DNA from: Pseudomonadota bacterium
GTDB lineage: Bacteria; Pseudomonadota; Alphaproteobacteria; Acetobacterales; Acetobacteraceae
Length of the DNA: 41,007 nt
Reading direction: 5' to 3'
Assembly: GCA_021808545.1 (NCBI GenBank)
Contig: JAKBBM010000016.1
Location: 1-41,007, forward strand
A model generated the notes under the pieces. The model was given only the letters and a program-made list of their open reading frames with translations. It ran no database searches and was not told where the DNA came from. Position numbers and translations under genes: made by a program. Position 1 is the stretch's first letter; the number at the start of each line of letters is the position of its first letter. Positions 10,109 to 18,411 of the stretch are shown in pieces.

Positions 10109-10797
10109 AACGGTGCCACCAGGCAGGCAACCCCCTTGCTGTGCAGGGTGTCGCAAAATGTTTTCGCGGCCCCGGCCGTGGCAAAGCCGGACAGACGCAA
10201 GCGCCAGACGCTATGCCCGCCAACCACGGCGGGAATAATGGCGGGGGTTTTACCGCGCAGCAGATCGGGGAAACGTTTTTGCAGGCCAGCCCAAATGGAT
10301 AAGGCCGCCTGCTCATCCGCCGTGGCGGCCAGCTGAACCTGCACAGTTTGCACGGCGGGTTGAACGGCGGGCGGCCACGACGGAACTGGCGGCGGCGGTG
10401 TTTTTGCGGCGGTTGCTAAGGCGGCGGCGGCCGGAGCCAGTTTTGGCGACGGGTTAAGCCCGGCCGCCTGGTCCAGTGCCGCGATTTGCGGCGGTGGGGG
10501 GGGGGGCGCCAATTGCGCTGTCATGGACGCAGACTGGCCTGACATAATGGGCACATTTGCCCCTGGCACCACCAGCCCGCCCGGATTGGCCGGAATTACA
10601 CGCAATGGCCCAGGCGGTGCCGTGATAACGGGCGGCGGGCCAAAGCTGCCCATATGCACGCCGCTCCAGCCCAACGCCACAAGGATAACGAACCCTGAAA
10701 TCCCGCCCGCGACGAAGGCGATACGACGAATCGAAGGATCCAGCCGCTGCCCGCGCGCCCGATAGGGTTGATAGAAATGATCGTCAGGCTCGTCCAA
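10105..10797 (-). CDS. SPOR-domain membrane protein
   Basis: Bitopic envelope protein likely to bind denuded glycan strands at the division site through a C-terminal SPOR domain. 230 residues: a short cytoplasmic N-terminus, one membrane helix at about 25-44 (IAFVAGGISGFVILVALGW), a long Pro/Ala-rich periplasmic linker at about 50-145, and a SPOR-like domain from about 150 (VQLAATADEQAALSIWAGL, then HSVWRLRLSGFATAGAAKTF). The linker contains a C11 tract on the coding strand encoding six prolines. It lies between argS and nagZ; argS, SPOR and nagZ neighbours are common in alphaproteobacteria. Confidence 0.85.
   Translation of the reverse strand: MDEPDDHFYQPYRARGQRLDPSIRRIAFVAGGISGFVILVALGWSGVHMGSFGPPPVITAPPGPLRVIPANPGGLVVPGANVPIMSGQSASMTAQLAPPPPPPQIAALDQAAGLNPSPKLAPAAAALATAAKTPPPPVPSWPPAVQPAVQTVQVQLAATADEQAALSIWAGLQKRFPDLLRGKTPAIIPAVVGGHSVWRLRLSGFATAGAAKTFCDTLHSKGVACLVAPF
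10496..10506. repeat. G11/C11 homopolymer inside the SPOR-domain gene
   Basis: Eleven consecutive G on the plus strand, read as C11 by the SPOR gene, encodes the PPPPPP stretch in its linker. A one-base slip would shift the frame before the SPOR domain. The present length keeps the frame open. Confidence 0.9.
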
Positions 10798-10799
10798 AC

Positions 10800-12530
10800 C
10801 TATCTCATCTCCTCCACCGGCGTTACACCCAGCACCGCCAGCCCAGAACGGAGCACAATCGCCGTAGCCGCCACAAGCGCCACACGCGCCACCGTTTCCT
10901 TAGGCTTATCTTCCTGCAGGAAGCGCAAGGCGGCATTATCGCGCCCGGCATTCCACAAAGCATGGAAATCTCCGGCCAGTTCATACAAATAAAAGGCAAT
11001 CCGGTGCGGCTCACGCGCGTCGGCCGCCTGCTCCACCAAGCGCGGCCAAGTAATCAACCGGCGGATCAGCGCCTGTTCCTCTGGCGCGGCAAGGCTGTGC
11101 AGATCCGCTGATACATCCACCGGCGGGGCGGCGCGCAACACCGAACGGCAGCGCGCATGCGCATATTGCACGTAGAAAACCGGGTTCTCACGCGTCTGCG
11201 TCAGGGCAGCGGCAAGGTCGAACTCCATCTGCGCGTCGGATTTGCGCATGAGCATGAGAAAACGCACCGCATCCGGCCCAACCTCGTCAATCAGATCGCG
11301 CAGCTCAACGAAGGTGCCCGCCCGCTTACTCATACGCACTGGCGCGCCATTCTTCATCACCTTCACGATCTGGCAGAGCAGGACATCGAGCTTACCGCCC
11401 GAAAGCGCTTTGACGGCCGCCTGCATCCGCTTCACATAACCGCCATGGTCAGCGCCCCAGACGTCGATCAGCGTGTCAAACCCGCGCGCGACCTTGTCAG
11501 CGTGATAGGCTATGTCGTTAGCGAAATAAGTATAAGAACCGTCTGATTTGGCAATGGGACGGTCCACGTCGTCACCAAAGCGCGTGGCGCGGAACAGCTC
11601 CTGCTCGCGTGGTTCCCAATCGTCGGGGATCTTGCCTTTGGGCGGCTCCAGAACGCCATGATAGATCAACCCCTGATCGCGCAGGCTTTGCAAGCCCCGC
11701 GCAACACCGCCAGCCTCCACCAGGGCATGTTCGGAAGAAAACACATCGTGCCGCACGCCGAGTGCTGCGAGATCCTCCCGGATCAGCGCCATCATCTGTG
11801 CCACCGCGAACTCGCGGAACAAATCCAGCCATTCGGCTTCCGATGTTTCGGCGTACCGGTCACCATGGGACCTTGCCAGTTCCTCACCCAGCGGGATGAG
11901 ATAGGCCCCGCCATATTGCACCCCGCCCGGGATCGTCTCGATATAAGCCTCGGGCGAGAGTTTGAGCGCCTCCAGATACCGGACATAGACCGAGCGCGCG
12001 AGGGCAATAACCTGCGCGCCGGCATCGTTAATGTAATATTCCTTGGTAACCTCATAGCCCGCCTTGGCGAGCAAATTGGCCAGCGCGTCGCCCACCACGG
12101 CCCCGCGGCAATGGCCAACATGAAGCGGGCCCGTGGGGTTGGCCGAGACATATTCCACATTCACTTTTCCGTCCCGCGCCTTGCCCTGGCCGTAAGCCTC
12201 GCCAGCGCCCAGAATAACGGGAAGCTGCGCCAGCAACAGTGCTGGCGATAAAGTGAGGTTCACGAAGCCTGGCCCCGCCGCCTCTGCCTTGGCGATGCCT
12301 GGTTGAGCGCCCAAGCGCTCAACCAGGCTGGCGGCAAGCTCGCGCGGGTTGCGCCCAGCCGGTTTGGCCGCCACCATAGCGGCATTGCTCGCCATATCGC
12401 CATGGGCGGGGTCCTTGGTTGGCGTGACCTCAACCCGGGCCAGAATCTCAGGCGCCAGGCCCGGGCAAAGCGTTGCCAGCTCATCAAGCAGAATGCCGCG
12501 CAGGACGGCGAACAGATTTTCTTCAGACAT
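10800..12530 (-). CDS. argS: Arginyl-tRNA synthetase
   Basis: Class I synthetase attaching arginine to tRNA-Arg in the cytoplasm. 576 residues, normal. The N-terminal Add-1 domain comes first, then the HIGH-type motif in NPTGPLHVGHCRGAVVGDAL at about 130, a DVWGADHGGYVKR segment, the KMSKS equivalent VRMSKRAGTFVELRDL, and the alpha-helical anticodon-binding domain ending GVTPVEEMR. Nine bases separate it from dgt upstream and two from the SPOR gene downstream. Confidence 0.97.
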   Translation of the reverse strand: MSEENLFAVLRGILLDELATLCPGLAPEILARVEVTPTKDPAHGDMASNAAMVAAKPAGRNPRELAASLVERLGAQPGIAKAEAAGPGFVNLTLSPALLLAQLPVILGAGEAYGQGKARDGKVNVEYVSANPTGPLHVGHCRGAVVGDALANLLAKAGYEVTKEYYINDAGAQVIALARSVYVRYLEALKLSPEAYIETIPGGVQYGGAYLIPLGEELARSHGDRYAETSEAEWLDLFREFAVAQMMALIREDLAALGVRHDVFSSEHALVEAGGVARGLQSLRDQGLIYHGVLEPPKGKIPDDWEPREQELFRATRFGDDVDRPIAKSDGSYTYFANDIAYHADKVARGFDTLIDVWGADHGGYVKRMQAAVKALSGGKLDVLLCQIVKVMKNGAPVRMSKRAGTFVELRDLIDEVGPDAVRFLMLMRKSDAQMEFDLAAALTQTRENPVFYVQYAHARCRSVLRAAPPVDVSADLHSLAAPEEQALIRRLITWPRLVEQAADAREPHRIAFYLYELAGDFHALWNAGRDNAALRFLQEDKPKETVARVALVAATAIVLRSGLAVLGVTPVEEMR

Positions 12531-12539
12531 GGTTTGCTT

Positions 12540-13682
12540 TCAGGCAGGGACGGCCGGGTCGGTCAACCGGGAAAATTCATCCAGCGCGTAGCGGTCGGTC
12601 ATACCGGCCACATAATCGCGCACCACATTCGCGGCCTGGGCGGTCTCGCCACGCCCGGCGCGCGCGCGCCAATCATCGGGCAGAAGCTCGGGCCGGCGTA
12701 AAAGCAGGCTACCCAGCGTTTTGGTCACATGCTCGGCCTTGTAGGTCATGCGGTTGAGCCGCCAATGCCGGTACATGCGCGTGAACAGGAATTTTTTAAG
12801 CCGCGCATTGGCGGTGCGGATTTCATCCGAAAACCCGATAACTGGGCCATTGGCCGCGCGGATATCATCAGCCGTGGCGGGGGCAAGGGCCGCAATGCGC
12901 CGGGTGCTTTCCGTTAGCGCATCATGCACCAACGTGTTGATGACACTGCGGCTCAGCTCATGGCGGATGCGATTCACGGCACTGGTCAGGCCCTGGGCCT
13001 CGCGCAGCAGATCGCCGATGACGGGCAGATCCTGAATGTCGGCGAACTCAAACAAACCGGCGCGCAAGCCATCATCAAGATCATGCGTATTATAGGCGAT
13101 ATCGTCGGCAAAGGCGGCAATCTGCGCCTCGGCCGAGGGGTAATGGCGTAAATCGAGCGGGGTTTGCGCGTCATACGCCGCAATGGTCGCGGGCGGGGCC
13201 TTGAGCGGGCCGTTATGCTTGGCAAGCCCTTCAAGGCTTTCCCAGGTCAGGTTCAGCCCATCAAACGCCGCATAGCGTTGCTCCAGCACCGTGACCACGC
13301 GAAAGCTCTGATCGTTATGGTCGAACCCGCCAAATTCACGCAGCGCCTCGTTCAACCCGCGCTCGCCCGCATGGCCAAAGGGCGGGTGGCCCAGATCATG
13401 CGCCAGGGCCAGACATTCGGTGAGATCCTCATCCACCCCCAACGCGCGGGCGATGGAGCGGGCAATCTGCGCCACCTCCAGGCTGTGAGTCAGCCGCGTG
13501 CGGTAAAAATCCCCCTCACGCGTGACGAAAACCTGGGTCTTATACTGCAATTTACGAAAAGCTGAGCAATGCACCACGCGGTCGCGGTCGCGCTGATAGG
13601 GGCTGCGATCATCGGAGCTGATTTGTTCATGCTGGCGGCCACGCGACTGGTTCGCCTGCACCGCATAGGAGGCAATATTCAT
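12540..13682 (-). CDS. dgt: dGTPase-like HD-domain dNTP triphosphohydrolase
   Basis: HD-superfamily metal-dependent enzyme that removes triphosphate from deoxynucleoside triphosphates; type 2 dGTPase-like family of alphaproteobacteria. 380 residues. Metal ligands are visible: H66 in RTRLTHSLEV, H95-D96 in LALAHDLGHPPFGHAGE, and the later DDIAYNTHDLDDGL aspartates. The N-terminal QHEQISSDDRSPYQRDRDRV region is also conserved. First gene of the minus-strand series, divergent from erpA with only 62 bases between the starts, so the two promoters overlap or face each other. Confidence 0.92.
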   Translation of the reverse strand: MNIASYAVQANQSRGRQHEQISSDDRSPYQRDRDRVVHCSAFRKLQYKTQVFVTREGDFYRTRLTHSLEVAQIARSIARALGVDEDLTECLALAHDLGHPPFGHAGERGLNEALREFGGFDHNDQSFRVVTVLEQRYAAFDGLNLTWESLEGLAKHNGPLKAPPATIAAYDAQTPLDLRHYPSAEAQIAAFADDIAYNTHDLDDGLRAGLFEFADIQDLPVIGDLLREAQGLTSAVNRIRHELSRSVINTLVHDALTESTRRIAALAPATADDIRAANGPVIGFSDEIRTANARLKKFLFTRMYRHWRLNRMTYKAEHVTKTLGSLLLRRPELLPDDWRARAGRGETAQAANVVRDYVAGMTDRYALDEFSRLTDPAVPA

Positions 13683-13729
13683 GGTCGTGACTTAAACCAT
13701 TCCGCCCCTACCCTCCAGGGCCCTGAACC

Positions 13730-13737
13730 ACTATATT
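13730..13737. promoter_or_regulatory. Overlapping -10-like elements in the dgt/erpA divergent gap
   Basis: The stretch ACTATATT reads TATATT on the plus strand (13732-13737) and TATAGT on the minus strand (13735-13730). The plus-strand element ends 7 bases before the erpA ATG, which would give a leaderless or near-leaderless message. No good -35 is seen for either direction, so this is tentative. Confidence 0.25.
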
Positions 13738-13744
13738 AGCGGGC

Positions 13745-14071
13745 ATGAGCTTTTCCATTTCCCCGGCCGCGACGGCGCGCGTGGCCGAAATTCTGGCGGC
13801 AGAGCCCGCCGCCCAGGCCTTGCGCGTTGAAGTGCTGGCTGGCGGCTGTTCTGGCCTGCAATATAAATTCGACCTGACCCAAACGCAGAACCCGGACGAT
13901 ACCGTACTGGAGAGCGATGGCGCGCGGGTGCTGATAGATCCGGTAAGCCTGGAATTTCTCTCCGGCGCAGTGCTGGATTTTAAAGATGCGCTGATGGGCG
14001 CACATTTCCTGGTCAGCAACCCCAATGCCACCGCTTCTTGCGGCTGCGGGACATCCTTCTCCGTTGATTAA
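13745..14071 (+). CDS. erpA: A-type iron-sulfur carrier (HesB/ErpA-like)
   Basis: Small Fe-S carrier that receives clusters from a scaffold and passes them to apo-targets. 108 residues. The three cluster-ligating cysteines are present: C35 in GGCSGLQY, and C99 and C101 in SCGCGTSF. The NPNA segment just before the last pair is ErpA-like. This is a second A-type carrier, distinct from the sufA at 14961-15311. Its 3' end overlaps xth by 8 bases; the dgt-erpA-xth arrangement is familiar in alphaproteobacteria. The exact subclass (ErpA versus IscA) cannot be fixed by eye. Confidence 0.92.
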   Translation: MSFSISPAATARVAEILAAEPAAQALRVEVLAGGCSGLQYKFDLTQTQNPDDTVLESDGARVLIDPVSLEFLSGAVLDFKDALMGAHFLVSNPNATASCGCGTSFSVD

Positions 14072-14840
14072 AATCACCACCTGGAACGTGAATTCCGCCC
14101 GCATGCGCGAATCCCATGTGGCGGATTTCCTGACCCGCGAACAACCGGATTTCCTTTTGCTGCAAGAGATCAAGTGCGAGGCGCATCAATTCCCCGCCCT
14201 TGGCTTCTCGGCCCTGGGATACGAGGCGGTGGTGGTGGGGCAGAAAAGCTATAATGGTGTCGCCATCCTGCACCGCGCCCCGGTGGAGGTGACATGCCGC
14301 AAGCTGCCTGGCCTGGCGCAGGATGACGCACAAGCCCGCTATGTGGAACTGCGGGCCCAAGGCCTTGTGATCGGCAATCTGTACCTGCCCAACGGCAATT
14401 CAGGCGGCGCGGCTGGCTATGGCTATAAGCTGGATTGGATGGAAAAGCTGCGCGCCCGTGCCTTGGCACTGCTGGATAAGGATGCGGATTTCATCCTGGC
14501 CGGGGATTATAATGTTTGCCCGCAAGATGCCGATTTTGCCTCCGGCGCGCTAAACCCCGGCGATGCGCTGATCCGCCCCGAGACGCGCGCGGCTTTCAAC
14601 GCGCTGATCCATACCGGCCTTACCGAGGCGGTGCGCGCCCTGCACCCGCGCGAGACACTCTATACGTTCTGGGATTACCAAGCCGGTGCGTGGGACCGCA
14701 ATGCGGGCCTGCGGATTGACCACGCTTTGCTCTCCCCACGCTTAGGCGACCGGCTTATTGCAACCAACATCCACAAGGATGAACGCGCCAAGCCTCAACC
14801 CTCCGACCATGTGCCGGTAACGGTGACGCTTTCAGCCTAG
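14064..14840 (+). CDS. xth: Exodeoxyribonuclease III / AP endonuclease
   Basis: Repairs abasic sites and 3' blocked ends in DNA; EEP-fold Mg-dependent nuclease. I start at a TTG (14064) that gives MIKITTWNVNSARMRESHV, the family N-terminus, 258 residues; it overlaps the erpA stop by 8 bases. The open frame runs back to 14025 inside erpA. Catalytic features: FLLLQEIKCE metal-binding glutamate, YNGVAIL, LAGDYNVCPQDAD (Asp/Asn pair), LRIDHALLS and the final SDHVPVTVTL His/Asp. The TAG stop is supplied by the outer end of the first palindrome downstream. Confidence 0.95.
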   Translation: MIKITTWNVNSARMRESHVADFLTREQPDFLLLQEIKCEAHQFPALGFSALGYEAVVVGQKSYNGVAILHRAPVEVTCRKLPGLAQDDAQARYVELRAQGLVIGNLYLPNGNSGGAAGYGYKLDWMEKLRARALALLDKDADFILAGDYNVCPQDADFASGALNPGDALIRPETRAAFNALIHTGLTEAVRALHPRETLYTFWDYQAGAWDRNAGLRIDHALLSPRLGDRLIATNIHKDERAKPQPSDHVPVTVTLSA

Positions 14841-14885
14841 TGTCCCGATTCTGAAATCCGTTAGATTTCAGAATCGGGACACTAG
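14837..14885. repeat. Perfect 22-bp inverted repeat, first of a related pair
   Basis: Arms 14837-14858 and 14864-14885 are exact reverse complements, separated by the 5-base loop CGTTA. The outer ends are CTAG. The left CTAG contains the TAG stop of xth. It can form a very stable hairpin on either strand between convergent genes. It could act as a bidirectional terminator, though no clear T-run follows, or be an intergenic palindromic repeat. It shares end and inner sequence with the element at 14899-14964. Confidence 0.95.
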
Positions 14886-14898
14886 AAAAATCAATAAC

Positions 14899-14964
14899 CT
14901 AGTGTGATTCAGCTTCTGAAATTCATGATATTCCATGTCACGAATTTCAGAACCATCACACTAG
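14899..14964. repeat. Imperfect inverted repeat, second of a related pair
   Basis: The outer arms are CTAGTGTGAT and ATCACACTAG; the inner arms are TTCTGAAATTC and GAATTTCAGAA. An asymmetric internal bulge (TCAGC against GG) and a loop of roughly 17 bases separate them. The first seven bases (CTAGTGT) and the TTCTGAAAT core match the element at 14837-14885, so the two look like divergent copies of one repeat. The right CTAG holds the TAG stop of sufA on the minus strand. Only 13 AT-rich bases lie between the two elements. Confidence 0.9.
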
Positions 14965-15311
14965 ACGTGAAAACTCTCGCCGCAGCCGCAACGGCCCTTT
15001 TCATTCGGGTTCTCGAAGGTAAAGCCACGGGTCAGCTTGTCTTCGCGGTAATCCATGGTGGTGCCGACCAGGAATAAGGTCGCCTTGCTATCAACCAAAA
15101 CGGTCAGACCCTGGCTTTTCACCACCTCATCCTGCGGGCCTGGGGCATCCACCCACTCCATTTCATAGGACATGCCCGAGCAGCCGCGGGTGGAAACCGA
15201 GATGCGCAACAAACGGCCAGCCTCGGCCCCTTCGTAAAGCTGCCGCAACCGCGTGGCGGCGGCATCGCTCAAATCCATCAGCGGCGGCAATTCGTGTTTT
15301 TGCAGTGCCAT
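14961..15311 (-). CDS. sufA: SUF A-type iron-sulfur carrier
   Basis: A-type carrier at the end of the suf operon that accepts clusters from the SufBCD scaffold. 116 residues. Cysteine ligands are C44 in STRGCSGMSYEMEWV, and C108 and C110 in KGRCGCGESFHV. The VGTTMDYREDKLTRGFTFENPN block is typical of SufA/IscA. Seven bases follow the sufT stop. The stop codon lies in the terminal CTAG of the downstream palindrome. Confidence 0.94.
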   Translation of the reverse strand: MALQKHELPPLMDLSDAAATRLRQLYEGAEAGRLLRISVSTRGCSGMSYEMEWVDAPGPQDEVVKSQGLTVLVDSKATLFLVGTTMDYREDKLTRGFTFENPNEKGRCGCGESFHV

Positions 15312-15318
15312 TTTAACC

Positions 15319-15684
15319 TCAAAACATATTCAGCATAAGCCGGGCTTCTTCGCTCATCCGGCTCGGGTCCCACGGCGGGTCCCATACGGTATCCACCGTT
15401 ACATCCTCAACGCCATCCACCGTGGCCACGGCGTTGCGTACCATCTCGGGCAGTTCCTGCGCCGAAGGGCAACCCGGGGCGGTTAGCGTCATCTCTACCT
15501 TAACATCACCGGCCTCGGAAATCTCGATCGCGTAGATCAAGCCAAGCTCATAGATATTCACCGGAATCTCGGGGTCGAACACGGTGCAGATCGCGTTGAT
15601 CACCGCCTCCTCACCCACCCGCGCCTGGGTTTCGCCCTCAGGCGTCCAGCTTGTCACCGGCAGCATTTTTTCATGGTCAGCCAT
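15319..15684 (-). CDS. sufT: SUF-associated MIP18/DUF59 family protein (SufT)
   Basis: Small cytoplasmic Fe-S maturation factor of the MIP18/PaaD-like family. 121 residues: a short variable N-terminus, then DPEIPVNIYELGLIYAIEI, the LTAPGCPSAQELPEMV loop with the conserved cysteine, and the C-terminal DPPWDPSRMSEEARLMLN signature of the SUF version. The start overlaps sufU by 8 bases. The role is assigned from family and operon context. Confidence 0.92.
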   Translation of the reverse strand: MADHEKMLPVTSWTPEGETQARVGEEAVINAICTVFDPEIPVNIYELGLIYAIEISEAGDVKVEMTLTAPGCPSAQELPEMVRNAVATVDGVEDVTVDTVWDPPWDPSRMSEEARLMLNMF

Positions 15685-16081
15685 TATTCAACGCCTCCGA
15701 CAGGGCATCCCACGGCAAAGTGGCGCAGCGCTGGCGCGCGGGAAACGACGCCAACCCCGCCAGCGCGTTCAGCGCACCAAGTGCCGGCTTCTCCTGCCCC
15801 GTTTTCACCATCGCCAAGAAATCCCGTTGCAATTCAAAAACTTCATCGCGCGATTTGCCGGCCACCGCCTCAGCCATCAAATCGGCACTGGCGAGCAAAA
15901 TCGCACACCCTTCCGATTCATGCCCCACATGCATGCCAGCGCGTGCCAGAAACACATGCACGGCATCACCACACATGCGGTTGCGCCCCTCACCTTCGGC
16001 ATCAGTCCCGTGCGGCCGTCTGGCAAAAAGGGGCTTGCGGCTGCGCTCCATCACCAGGGCCTGATACGGATCCGCGTTCAT
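15677..16081 (-). CDS. sufU: SufU/IscU-like Fe-S assembly protein
   Basis: IscU-fold partner of the cysteine desulfurase SufS. 134 residues. Three conserved cysteine positions are visible: C37 in RNRMCGDAV (with the CGD aspartate), C59 in SEGCAILLASADLMAE, and C119 in PARQRCATLPWDAL, matching SufU/IscU. No SufE is encoded in the cluster, so SufU is probably the sulfur acceptor here. It overlaps sufS by the ATGA at 16078-16081 and sufT by 8 bases. Confidence 0.88.
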   Translation of the reverse strand: MNADPYQALVMERSRKPLFARRPHGTDAEGEGRNRMCGDAVHVFLARAGMHVGHESEGCAILLASADLMAEAVAGKSRDEVFELQRDFLAMVKTGQEKPALGALNALAGLASFPARQRCATLPWDALSEALNNG

Positions 16082-17316
16082 GCGAACATCCTTTGAATGC
16101 GCAACAAGCCTTCAGCCAGCGCATCAATCTCGCGGGGTAGCGTGTAAAGCGCAAAAGAGGCCCGCGCCGTGCTGGTCACGCCCATACGTCCCATCAGCGG
16201 CTCGGCACAATGCTGCCCGGCACGTACGGCAATACCCTGACGGTCCAACAAAGTGGCGATATCGTGCGCATGCACATCGCGCATGGTGAAGGAAACAACG
16301 CCGCCGCGATCCTGCGCCTGGCCCAGAATCCGTAAACCCTCGATATTGCCAAGCACGGAGAGAGCATGTTCGGTCAGTGCCCGCTCATGCGCTGCGATGG
16401 CCGGAAAGCCGATTTCGTTGACGAAATCAATAGCTGCCCCCAGCCCAATTGTTTCGATAATCGCGGGCGTTCCTGCCTCAAAACGATGCGGTGGTTTGGC
16501 CCATCTCGATTTTTCAAAAGAGACATGCTCAATCATGTCGCCCCCGCCAAGAAAAGGCGGCATGGCCTCCAGCAATTCCGCCCGGCCATATAAAACGCCA
16601 ATGCCGGTTGGCCCGTAAAGCTTGTGACCGGAAAACACGTAAAAATCCGCACCCATCGCCTGCACATCCACCTTGCGATGTACGATGGCCTGGCAACCAT
16701 CGATGAGAATCCGCGCCCCCCGCTCATGCGCAAAAGCAGCCAAACGTTCCACCGGCGTGTAGCTGCCCAATACGTTGGACATATGCGTAACCGCCAGCAG
16801 CTTCACCTTGCCATCGGCGAACACGCGCTCCAATGATTCAAAATCGATCTCGCCGGAATCGGTGATTTCGACAATCCGCAATTCCGTGCCGTGGGCGTCG
16901 CGCAGCATCTGCCAGGGCACAAGATTGGCGTGATGCTCCATCGCCGAAACCGCCACCGCATCGCCGGGTTTAAGCGCCGTGCGGCCATAAGTGTAGGCGA
17001 CGAGATTGATTGATTCCGTGCCGTTGCGCGTGAACACAATCTCATCGCGCGAGGCGGCATTCAGAAAACCCGCCACCTTGTCGCGCACGGCCTCATAGGC
17101 ATCGGATGTTTTTTCCGACATATAATGCAAGCCGCGATGCACATTGGCGTACTGCGATTCCATCACAAAACGCATAGAATCAATCACGGTGCGCGGCTTT
17201 TGCGCAGAAGCGGCCGAATCCAAAAACACAAGCGGGCGGCCATGCACGTTTTGCGAAAGGATCGGAAATTCCTTGCGCAGGGATTCAACATTCAGATCAT
17301 GCAGCACATCGCTCAT
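16078..17316 (-). CDS. sufS: Cysteine desulfurase SufS
   Basis: PLP enzyme that releases sulfur from cysteine for Fe-S cluster assembly; group II desulfurase. I use the ATG at 17316, which overlaps the sufD stop as ATGA and gives MSDVLHDLNVESLRKEFPIL, 412 residues; an ATG 4 codons upstream is also open. The PLP lysine is K232 in FSGHKLYGPTG, preceded by ILIDGCQAIVH. The catalytic cysteine is C370 in RAGQHCAEPLM. The N-terminal LDSAASAQKP and EHHANLVPW motifs are standard. Confidence 0.97.
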   Translation of the reverse strand: MSDVLHDLNVESLRKEFPILSQNVHGRPLVFLDSAASAQKPRTVIDSMRFVMESQYANVHRGLHYMSEKTSDAYEAVRDKVAGFLNAASRDEIVFTRNGTESINLVAYTYGRTALKPGDAVAVSAMEHHANLVPWQMLRDAHGTELRIVEITDSGEIDFESLERVFADGKVKLLAVTHMSNVLGSYTPVERLAAFAHERGARILIDGCQAIVHRKVDVQAMGADFYVFSGHKLYGPTGIGVLYGRAELLEAMPPFLGGGDMIEHVSFEKSRWAKPPHRFEAGTPAIIETIGLGAAIDFVNEIGFPAIAAHERALTEHALSVLGNIEGLRILGQAQDRGGVVSFTMRDVHAHDIATLLDRQGIAVRAGQHCAEPLMGRMGVTSTARASFALYTLPREIDALAEGLLRIQRMFA

Positions 17317-18410
17317 GATCGCCTCCACCAGGATTCTATAGCCTCATCCAGCAAGCCCCGCGCTTGAGGTTGCTCAACGGGGGCCAACGCATCGTCCAAA
17401 AAGGCGCGGACCAGCATGGCGCGGGCGGTTAGCTCATCAATGCCGCGGCTGCGCAGGTAAAAAAGCTGCTCATCATCCAGAGCACCTATGGTCGCGCCAT
17501 GGCTGCATTTCACATCATCGGCGAAAATCTCAAGCTCGGGCTTTATATCCATTTCCGCCCGTGGCGAGAGTAACAGCGCACGCGTCATCTGGTAGGCATC
17601 GGTCTTCTGCGCACCTGGCGCAACCTCAACCCGCCCCTGGAACACACCGCGCGCATCATCCGCCAGCACAGCCTTGACCACCTGGCGCGACGGACAGCCC
17701 GCCGCCTGATGGCGGATAATGGTCGTGACATCGGCATGCTGCGTACCCCGCAACAATTCAACGGCATTCACATCAGCCCGGGCCGCCTCACCCACCAAGG
17801 TGGCGTGAATCTCGGTGCGTGAAATCCGCGCGCCAATCGCGGCGGTGAAATGCTCGTAAGCCGCACCTTCACCAATTTCAGCACGGATCGTGCACAGACT
17901 AAAAGCCGCTTCGCTTTCTTGCTGTACGCGCACATGCTCAAGCCGCGCGCCTTTTGCCAAGGCAATGTCAAATACCGGATTATGCCAGTATTCACCATTA
18001 CCTTTTGCAATTTCAATCAGCGTGAGATGTGCTCCCTCGCCCAGTACAATGCGGTGGCGCGGATGCATGGCAAACGCCGTCTCGCCGCCAGCCTGCGCGA
18101 ACAACAACAATGCACCGGCATCCTGCCCGGCAGGAACACTAAGCGTTGCGCCATCGCGCGCGGCGGCGGCATTGATTTGCGCAAGCGGCAGTACATCTTC
18201 TGCATCTGGCGGGACGAACGCGCCCGCAAAAGGTAAATCCGCGGAGAATTCAGGTGCCGCCGCACCGTTAAGAAACACCAGGCGCGGCAGATCAAGCGAT
18301 GGCAGATCCGGCGCAGACAGCGCTGGCGGTGTTGCAAAGGTAATGCCCGTCAACGGCCGCAAATCCGTATAACGCCAGGCTTCCAGCTTTCTGGTTGGCA
18401 GTGCCGTCAT
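17313..18410 (-). CDS. sufD: SUF scaffold subunit SufD
   Basis: Beta-helical component of the SufBC2D scaffold. The ATG at 18410, one base after the sufC stop, gives MTALPTRKLEAWRYTDLRPL, 365 residues. The open frame extends 50 codons into sufC but does not resemble SufD. Well-studied SufD proteins are about 420 residues, so this one has a short N-terminal region: the LPTRKLEAWRYTDLR motif begins near residue 4 instead of after a helical extension. The C-terminal core is intact: CSHGATIGALDDEQLFYLRSRG and ARAMLVRAFLDD, including the conserved histidine used at the SufB-SufD interface. Confidence 0.94.
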   Translation of the reverse strand: MTALPTRKLEAWRYTDLRPLTGITFATPPALSAPDLPSLDLPRLVFLNGAAAPEFSADLPFAGAFVPPDAEDVLPLAQINAAAARDGATLSVPAGQDAGALLLFAQAGGETAFAMHPRHRIVLGEGAHLTLIEIAKGNGEYWHNPVFDIALAKGARLEHVRVQQESEAAFSLCTIRAEIGEGAAYEHFTAAIGARISRTEIHATLVGEAARADVNAVELLRGTQHADVTTIIRHQAAGCPSRQVVKAVLADDARGVFQGRVEVAPGAQKTDAYQMTRALLLSPRAEMDIKPELEIFADDVKCSHGATIGALDDEQLFYLRSRGIDELTARAMLVRAFLDDALAPVEQPQARGLLDEAIESWWRRS

Positions 18411-18411
18411 G

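Noticed and set aside
13683-13744. GGGCCC-centred palindrome (CAGGGCCCTG) in the dgt/erpA gap as an operator
   Set aside because: A short 10-base GC palindrome is easily expected by chance in this composition, and it sits at no clear distance from a supported promoter.
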